Shown one piece after another: positions 55,861 through 64,000 of a stretch of DNA of 64,000 bases. Location: assembly GCA_951799445.1 (NCBI GenBank), contig OX637290.1, forward strand, positions 31,614,987 to 31,678,986, read 5' to 3'. A model generated the notes under the pieces. That model saw only the letters and a list, made by a program, of their open reading frames with translations, did no database searches and was not told where the DNA came from. Position 1 is the first letter of the stretch; every line of letters begins with the position of its first letter. This DNA is from Pseudisothecium myosuroides (Eukaryota; Streptophyta; Bryopsida; Hypnales; Lembophyllaceae). A program made the position numbers and the translations under genes.

Positions 55861-58046
55861 ATCGGCAACGTGGAAACAAAGCAACAAGACTGAACCCAAA
55901 TGGTCGAGAATTCCGAAGAATATTCGGCGTTACTCATCAGGCAGACTTCGGTGAATTTCGGTAAATTCATTCATTCATCAGTCGTCTCGAATGAGCAATA
56001 ATTCCTTCGTCTTCTTCAGTTCACTGCCGTAAGACGTAAGCATAGCTGACTGAATTCATAGTCCTAGTCCTGGTCACGGTGGACCGCATTCGGACACAGG
56101 GGTCCACGCTGTCGTCATTGAATGGGGCTGCAATTGCTGCATATTCCCAGGAAAGTAAAGAAAGGGGTATCTTGCTTGGACGGATCTTGACACTGGCTGG
56201 GGATTGGATTTTCTGGGAGTTTAACTTATTATTAATCTATTATATCAGTTTCTGAACTGACTGAAATAGGGGGTCGTCACTCTTCAGTCCTCGGTTGCCG
56301 GCATGGGGACTTGGAAGCTCCGCAAATGATGATGCAAAGCGGGCATGCAGATTAGGTTCCACAGGAATCCGGACGTAAGGAAAATACAGTCAGGGAGTGC
56401 CGGAGCCAAAAAATGGGTCGAGTGAAATTAACGTTGAAGGAATACCCTCAGTGAAGGTCAAATTTGGTATAAATTAAGTCATTTCTGTAAGGAAGTGTCA
56501 CATGTCATCTTGTGAATGATGTGAGGTGACGTGGATCCTTGAGAATTTGATGTAGACATTTCAGCATCAGATTTCATTTCAGCATCCATTTTAGCAGTGG
56601 AATGCCAAATCAGACCTTCGTTTACGGTAGTTGTGAATTTGGCATTGAACTTAACTCTGGAACGTCTCGCATGTCACTGTGGAAATCATTCTTTGGGATA
56701 ACTTGTGAGTCATCTACTTAAAAAAAAACAAGAGCATTCATTGGAGGTCAAACCACTAGCCAAGACTTCACTTTTTCACACAAAATTCCAAAAATGGACA
56801 TCGGCACTTCTATCTTACATAGAAGGATTCTCTATCATCCATCATATACTTGGTGTCTACAGTGACATTACAAGGTTAATGGAAATGTTCAAAATAATCT
56901 AATTTTGGCATAAAATGTTGTTAAGACACCTATTTGTACTAAGCATTTTAAAGCAAGACAGATTAAATAATACAAATACATTAATTACATTTTTTAGTTA
57001 TTGAATTTTAATTTACCTTTTTAGGCTTTTTACATCTATATTATTCATTTTCATTGATTTGTTTAACTAACAATATAAAGTCCAATGTTCATTTTATTTG
57101 CCTCAAAACCTGGTAGGTTTACTTCATAAACATCTCACTTGAGCACTAGGACAAAAATCATACCAAGGTAACTATTACATAGACTTGCTATTTTTAAAAT
57201 CCATTTGTCCAAAGACATTTATCTTGAAGACAAAAATTAAAAAATTAAAAACTTTATGATCTTACGATAAGAAGATTATTGGCTTTATTTAAATTGGTGA
57301 AAGTTCAAAGGAAGAAAAGGCTTTCATTGGCTTCATATTCATTTCTCAAGTAGCCTAATATTCAAGTTCAGTGTGGAATAAAAAAAAATCATGACATTTG
57401 AGAACATTGAGTACAAAAGATGAAGGATTTGAAAGACATAGATGAAGGGATTGATGTCACTAACAATGATTCAAAGGAGTTTCTTAAATGTACAACATGA
57501 TAAACAATTCTGGATGAAACCCTTATCAATTAAACAAAAACAAGAGGACAATTATTAGAGATGGAATATTACAATTATTGGACTCATTTTGAATTGGTTG
57601 GTCCCTAGGTAATTCATTTGAAAGTTCGTTACTTCTATTTGTAATTTATCTTTATTCACCAATATTGCTTTTCTAAAAGCAAAACCAGAAACATTGGAGC
57701 AATTTGAGGTGTGAGCTGAGAATCGGACTCAATAATTTGCAAAGAATTTGAAGATTGGTAATGGATGGGAACATGTTTCCAAAGATTTTCATGGTTTGTA
57801 CTAAGGATGAAATTCAAAATGTCGTATAGAAATTTTATGGATTGATAATGGAGTTGAATATATCTCCTAAACAATTCCAAGTTTTTGGAAGATAATGAAA
57901 CTACTCTATGTAGGCATTTTTACCATTCCATATGCACCTTAGCAAATATAGAATAGTCCAAAGAAAAAATTGTGCATTAATAGAAACTACAAGGAGCATG
58001 ATGATGTAATAGCTACTTCATGTCATCTATAAACTACTATATCAAC
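55861..58046. other. Spacer
   Basis: The composition returns to AT-rich after about 56,700. No gene, RNA or clear repeat recognised. Confidence 0.5.
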
Positions 58047-58988
58047 GAAGGTTGCTATCATGTGAGCATAGGAGTGTGAGCCCATGAGCCTAGAATACTA
58101 CACACCTATGTTATAGGTGTATGTACTATAGAAACCGTCTATGATTATAGAGTATATATGTTGAATAGTTGCAAGAAAAACTTCACGTTTTTCTGTCAAA
58201 ACTGCGTTTTTTGGCCATAGGACTGGCAATACTATGCAATACTACTAATACTACGTTTTAGAAGCGCCCCCAGCAAATCTGAACCGTTGATTCAAGGCAC
58301 CTAGAGATCTAAACCGTTGATTTAGTGCTATGCTATACTATGCAGTACTACGGACTACTACAAAGTACTGCAGAAGCCGCTGGGAATAGAAAATAGCAAT
58401 TTTGCTAGAAAAGATTGCGCTCGCATTGCACCAAAAAATTTGTGAAGGAAATTTTTTCCCTCTTCGTAGCTTTTGCTCAAAGGAAGGTCTTTTTGACCCC
58501 ATGTGTGCAATCGACATGATCCTATTTTCATAAAAACTCATCGTCAGCCCTTATAATGTTATTAGACCTCCAATATGTCCAATTTGTGGCTTCAAATTCG
58601 CATTTTTGGGTCAAAAATAGGACTAAAACCCCCCAAAATGGCCAAGGTAGACATCCAATCGGGGGTAGGTTAAAAATAGTAAACTAATTTTTTTTAAATT
58701 TAAAAAATTAATCAAGGTCTGCAACTTTAGCATCTACCTTTATTCCAAATTTCATGCCAAATGGACAAACAATGCAAAAGTTATGAGCAAAAAGCCAATT
58801 TTTGAGGGCAAGGGGACAAGAAATAGGACAAATGTTTCTTGCAATCACCCATGTTACAAATACCCATATTATAGGTGTTTATGATACATACACCTTCTAT
58901 AGTGTGTGGTATCTATATTATAGGTACCTATATTGTAGGCTCAATGCTCACAAGCTCGTATTCTTGGGCTCACATACTAGCACCGCTG
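58047..58988. mobile_element. MULE-like non-autonomous element with 10-bp target duplication
   Basis: CTATATCAAC lies directly outside both ends (58,037-58,046 and 58,989-58,998 approximately). The first ~110 bp and last ~110 bp are imperfect inverted repeats. For example, ATGTGAGC, GTGTGAGCCC and ACACCTATGTTATAGGTGTA on the left correspond to GGGCTCACAT and ACACCTTCTATAGTGTG/ACCTATATTATAGG-type words on the right. A 9-11-bp duplication with long inverted ends fits Mutator-like elements. The 942-bp interior has no transposase. Part of it recurs inverted at about 105-420 of the window. Confidence 0.65.
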
Positions 58989-58998
58989 CTATATCAAC

Positions 58999-59936
58999 CA
59001 AGACAGCAAAGAAATGTACGCATTAGAAATTATAGTACGGATGTCAACCTTCCTATACTTCTCTTTGCATGTCAAGGTAAGTTATTTGTGAAAGACATTA
59101 GAAGAAATTTGAGGGCTGCAAAGGGCCATTTCAGGGCTATTCCCGTAGCTGGGAATAGTCAGAATATTAAAATAATTAAAAAATAAAATAAAATAAAAAT
59201 AAATATTAAAATATCATCAAAAATATTGAAAAAAATATTAAAAAAATAATTTTTTATTATTATTTTCTGACGTGGCACTCTCGTGACCACATCAGATTAT
59301 TGTTCCTAGGGCGTTCCCAGAGTTCCCAGGGCCTAATAACTCATAGTCTCTTGGAGGCCTCAAAATTCTTCTAATGAAGATCTTGAAATCTTGAAAATTG
59401 TATTTAAAAATGATGAATTATGATTTTCTGTAAGTGGACTTTGTTTTGGAGGTCTTTCACTTGTGATTTAAAATAGGGACAAATTTCTTCTATAATCATG
59501 ACTTTTATTTACAACTAATGAACTATTCCGTAGTTTTTTTAAATCTTTTACCATCATGAATTGGGTGAAGCAAAAATAAAATATTCAAAAGCACATAACA
59601 TCTTTGAATATTTTATAACCATAAAAAATAATTTGGAGCATTGAGAGAGTTTTCTCCATTTAACCTTATCCCTTATGTTGCGTATGTTCTCGAAATTTTT
59701 TACAATGTTCCTATCATTGTCCATAGCAAAAAGCTTTGAAAACATAATTTGTTCTCTGTCTCGTAATTAGAAGTAGTACTTTAGACCATTAAAAGGTCAT
59801 TCTAATTGTATATTACATACTCAATTTGAAGAAAAAATACTCTTGCTATTGATATTCAAAGTTTTACAATCAATAATGTGTTTATGAAGCCAATTCAAGA
59901 AGTCAGGTTAGAACTTCTTGAAACCCCCATGCTTCT
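58999..59936. other. AT-rich spacer
   Basis: No gene recognised. An A/T-rich low-complexity tract (AAATA/AATAA words) lies at 59,165-59,265. Confidence 0.5.
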
Positions 59937-60740
59937 TTAACCCCTAAAGTACCAAAGTCCCCTTGGGGGACACTTGGTATTTCGGGCAGGCCCGTGTGAC
60001 CACAAATTTTGACCTGATTTTTTGAAACTTTTTTTGAAGACAGAGAATCACATTGGCTTTCTAAAAATATGACTTTTTTTCAATCGGTGCCCACGAGCAA
60101 AAGTTATGCCATCCTAAAGCAAAAAAGCAGTTTGTTGGGTAGAGAAAAAAAATATATATATATGTATTTTTTTAAAGTTTTTTCTCTCAAAGATCATGTT
60201 TTTGTCTACATTTGAAGCTTTAATTCATTCTATTTGAACTAATAATGAGAAAGTTATGGACAATCTTGTTTTTTGGGCAATTTAAGCATCTTCTTCAAAA
60301 AACAACTTTTCCATCTAAGAGCTATTAACAATTTAGTGTTTCGATCAATTTTGGACCTACTTCTACTTAACAATTTTTTTATATGTGAAAATCAAGTTTT
60401 GATATGCTGAATTTTTTTTCCCCGACTCTCAACTCAAATTTTCAACATAAAAAATTTAACTTTATGTTGTGTAGTGCAAAATAATCCACAAATGGCCGTC
60501 AAAGTCATCTGAAATTGCAAAAAATAGTTCAAAATTTTTTTTTTCCCCAACTTTGAATGCTAATATCTTCCAATCGGAACGGTCAAATTTCTTCAAATTT
60601 TTACTACATGATCTGTGACAAGTGAAGTACAAGATCCTATAGTTAGATTCTAATTTTTTTTAAGTTTCTTGAGTGATCACAGCAGAAATGGCAGTTTTCA
60701 ATGGTTTCGGAGCCAAAAAATGCCTTGACATGACAATCTT
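59937..60740. mobile_element. TTAA-family element, right end degraded
   Basis: Left end TTAACCCCTAAAGTACCA. The interior matches the other copies (the GAAACTTTTTTTGAAGA block, the 'AAAGTTATGGACAATCTTG' block and the AAATGGCAGTTTTCAATG block near the far end). The expected TTAA-bearing right terminus is not present: similarity fades near 60,735. Same orientation as the copy at 61,071. Non-coding. Confidence 0.65.
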
Positions 60741-61070
60741 TCAATGAATGAAATAGGAAAAAACAACAAGTAATCACTCATCCATCTCTTGGCCAATTCA
60801 ACAAGCTATGTGAACATTATGGGCCCTCAATCCAGTTTGCTTTCAAGACATCTTCAAAGCCAGACAATTGTTCAATGAATGGAATAGGCAAAAAATTGTC
60901 AGATATATACATTTATTTACAACAACAAAATTCCAATTATATAGTTAGATTTCATTTACAATTATAGTAAAAAAATTGTTTACCAATAAAACCAATAGTA
61001 AAACTTTTGGTAAACAATAATAAACAATCAATAAATCAATCAATAAAGGATTTAATATTTTAAATTTATT
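60741..61070. other. Short spacer between two TTAA elements
   Basis: AT-rich with AATAAATCAATC-type simple sequence near 61,025. The word CAATGAATG(A/G)AATAGG occurs twice (about 60,742 and 60,875). No gene. Confidence 0.45.
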
Positions 61071-61975
61071 TTAATCCCTAAAGGACCATTGTCCCTTTGG
61101 AGGACAAATGGGATTTTGAGCAAGTACCTACACACTAAATTTTGTTGTGATCTTTTGAAACTTTTTTTGAAGATAGAAAAATTGATAAGCTTTGTGGGAA
61201 TATAATTTTTTCACAATTGGTGCCCGAGAACAATAGTTATGACCAAATAAGCTCAAAACAGGGGACAGGGGGCAGTAAAAAAATTTGCAAATATTTTTTC
61301 TCATAGATTATAGTTTTGCCTATTTCAAGAGCTTTGATTCATTTCATTTGGATTTGTTATAAGAAAGTTATGGACATTCTTGTTTTGGGGGCAGTTAGAG
61401 CATTTCTTTGAAAAAAATAACTTATAGGATTCAATTCTGAATGCAATTTTTCAAATTTTTCAATTTTTTTTTTGCATGGTTTAGTTTACTTGCTAGAACA
61501 ATCTCACCATTGGAATTAGTGCATTTTAATTCCATCTAAATGATATTAATATTTTAGATTTTCCTTCTATCTTGTACCTACTTCTACTTAACAATTTTCT
61601 TAAGAATGAAAATTTAGTTTTTTTTAAGTTTTTTTTTCTCAACTCAACTCTCAACTCAATTCTCCACTGTAAAGATTTAAAGCTTAAAACTCTATAGTGA
61701 AAAAAGTTTAACTTAAAAATGTTCAAAGTCAAAAAATCTATTTCCGCAATGTACGGAAAAATCTTTTTTTTCTCACTTTAAATGCAAATATCTTGCAGTC
61801 TGTGCGATCAAAAATTCTGAATTTTTTTCCACACATTCTCATACTAGTTAGGTATAAGATCCTACGGTTAGATGTGGAAAAAAAACAATTTTCAGTTTTT
61901 TTTACTTTTTGTTATAGAAATGGCAGTTTTGAGTGTTTTTTGGCAAAAAAAAGGCCTTGGTCCTTTTGGGATTAA
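61071..61975. mobile_element. TTAA-flanked non-autonomous element, both ends kept
   Basis: A 905-bp element with left end TTAATCCCTAAAGGACCA and right end (reverse complement) TTAATCCCAAAAGGACCA, both with TTAA. It is inverted relative to the copy at 10,299-11,228: its left part (GGACAAATGGGATTTTGAGC) is the complement of that copy's right part, and the match continues through the whole length. No conserved ORF, so non-autonomous. Confidence 0.75.
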
Positions 61976-64000
61976 TAATCCAATAAAAGAATCTATTTGA
62001 ACATTCTTGCTACAAAATCTATGAGATTATTAAACATTTTAAGGCATGTAAAAATCCTTATCAATTTTTCAAGCTATTTTGAGCTTTATCAATCATTTTT
62101 ATCAACTAATGTACAGTAAAGAGGGGTTTTCTTACCATTCTGAACTACATGTAGGGAATATGAAAAAAGTGTGTATTGTAACATTTCTTTAATTATATAA
62201 AATTGGCCTCATAAAATCGAAGTAGAGTCATTTTTTGTAGGATATATCTTAAAAGGTTAAATAGATTTACTCCTTAAAATGCGTGCAAGATTTTTAAATT
62301 TTAAATTTTAATACACTTTCCTTTAAGTTTAAAATATACCTTTAATAATGACTACGTATATAAAAAAATCACTAATAGATACCTACTACTTGCAAAAAGG
62401 GAAGTTTGAAGTACCCATTGTAGCAATGATGACATGGCTTGATGTCATAGGCATGTATGGCACCAAGTTATTGCCCTTATGGGCTTTGGACACTAGGCTC
62501 TGGCACCATAATTGAATCCTCCAATAACTTCCTTTATTCTAGTATAAGTGAAAAATAAGTGAATCTAAATGAAAAGACAACATTAAATATTATAATAAAG
62601 TAGATGTTTTTATTCATTGGCTTAAGAATCTCAATCCTCAAAAACAAATATATTCTAGTGTCATAAGAATACTGCAAGTCTTTAAAAATTATTCTTTTTA
62701 TGAGATTAGTCATCAAATAATAATAGATTACAACTTTAAGTTGAAGTCTAAATGTACTTTCTATTCGTTAAATTTTTTATTAACTTTTGTGATAGTTGAA
62801 TGACTAGCATAATTGTAATCAAAAACTATATATTTTAATTAAGGAAATAATTAAGGAAATAATTCATATTTGCTAATGTTTAGGGTTCAAATTTTAATTT
62901 TTTTTGAGATTTTGATAATCAAAAAATATAAATAAATAGGTATATAATTTAAATAACTTATTTGTTAGAAATTTGGGAATAATTATAATTATTGTAGTTG
63001 TAGGGCAAGGTCGATGGAAAATAATTTTAAAAATAGATGCCAAAATTTTAGGAAAATTATTTTCAAAGAACAAAAAAATTGTATGGTAAAAAAAGAATAT
63101 TGTCAAAAAAATTCTATTTTTAGCATCTACCAAACCATTTTCTTGGAAAAAATAAATATTCGGCAGAGAAGTGCCAACCATGCCCTTCACTTATGGTATA
63201 CATGTAAGTTTTTAATATCAAATTTTTTTCTCATTTTTCTATTTAAAAAAATAGATATTCTTGAAGTATATCCATTATTGTATATATTTATACATGTATA
63301 GATAAAGGTAGGTGGCAATGGATACTTGTTGTTACTAATCACTTATAAAATACCTAATATTCAGTTTTACAAATGATTTAGTTTTTGTCATTATAAGGAC
63401 TTAGACTTGGGAGGGTTCTATATTGCAAAGTTTTCAAAATCAATAGAGTGTGAAGATAGGGGTTTATAGATTCTAAAATGTATAAATAATGAACCACTTA
63501 CAAAGACTTGTAATTCTAAGATAATCTCCCTAGGTGTAGATAATGTTCTAAGAATAATCATGAAATATCCTTAAACTATTATCTAAATATCCAAAAATTT
63601 TGTAGAATATTTTTAGAGTGCTCGTATTATTTCATACTCCTTCTCTAAATTTCCCTTGAACGCACGAGGGTTCAAAAAAACACTATAAGTGTATTTTCCA
63701 AGGGCATTAGTTTTACTTAGAATAATATAAATAAGCCATGGTACATGTTTGAAGGTTTTATTGATTTATATTAATTTAAAATATATTTTCAATATTGTGA
63801 ATACAATACTTTTTTGTATGAAATTAATATTTCTGGGCCTTATTTTTACTTTCATAATATTTTTAATTTATTATCTTCAATTAGTAGCAATATACAAAAT
63901 TAGGAGCTTGATATGTTTTGATTTTGTTTTTGAAAAGAAAATAGAGTCATCAATATATTGACTCCATTCCAAAACTCTCTCATTTTTAATTCTATTAATT
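61976..64000. other. AT-rich spacer to window end
   Basis: Very AT-rich. Small frames on both strands (such as 62,894-63,190 and 63,014-63,301) overlap each other and have no recognisable motifs. No gene supported. Confidence 0.55.

Overview
This is a stretch of nuclear chromosome from a land plant. I infer this from the plant-type split genes: a RecQ4/SGS1-like helicase, a short zinc-type glyoxalase I with a transit-like leader, and a PHD-finger/GNAT protein of the IDM1-related family. All have many phase-consistent exons separated by short introns of about 80-400 bp. The AT-rich, transposon-laden spacers and moderately short introns would suit a moss or another non-seed plant, but the species cannot be fixed from the sequence alone. 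Nothing bacterial, viral or organellar was seen.

Layout: 1-11,340 is AT-rich spacer with a decayed trypsin-like peptidase fragment, a 260-bp foldback, and several TTAA-flanked non-autonomous elements, two of them nested. 11,341-22,297 carries a RecQ helicase gene on the + strand: 26 coding exons solved, plus a probable first coding exon at 11,710. Its 5' end holds a triplicated ~170-bp repeat full of tiny ORFs. 22,298-25,194 is spacer. 25,195-29,720 and 36,230-38,990 are two copies of a segmental duplication on the - strand. The first holds an intact glyoxalase I gene (8 exons, 249 aa, all four metal ligands present). The second is a pseudogene that has lost exon 6 and changed a metal-binding His to Leu. 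Between them, 31,460-33,076 (-) is a coherent 4-exon gene or gene 3' part that I do not recognise securely. 39,000-45,600 is spacer with MITEs and tandem repeats. 45,608-54,294 (-) is an 18-exon gene for a 974-aa nuclear-type protein with two TDBD-like modules, three PHD-like zinc fingers and a GNAT acetyltransferase domain. Its upstream region to 55,860 is a GC/CpG-rich island. 55,861-64,000 is AT-rich spacer with a MULE-like element and two more TTAA-flanked elements.

The two large genes both belong to genome maintenance or chromatin (recombination helicase; histone-reader/acetyltransferase), while the glyoxalase I gene detoxifies methylglyoxal; there is no operon-like relation between them. 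The most notable non-genic signal is a family of ~0.9-kb non-coding elements that begin and end in TTAA followed by CCCCTAAAG-type inverted termini. This is the hallmark of piggyBac-type transposition, which to my knowledge is rarely described in land plants. One copy sits in intron 2 of the intact glyoxalase gene and is absent from its duplicate; another is inserted inside an older, shorter relative.
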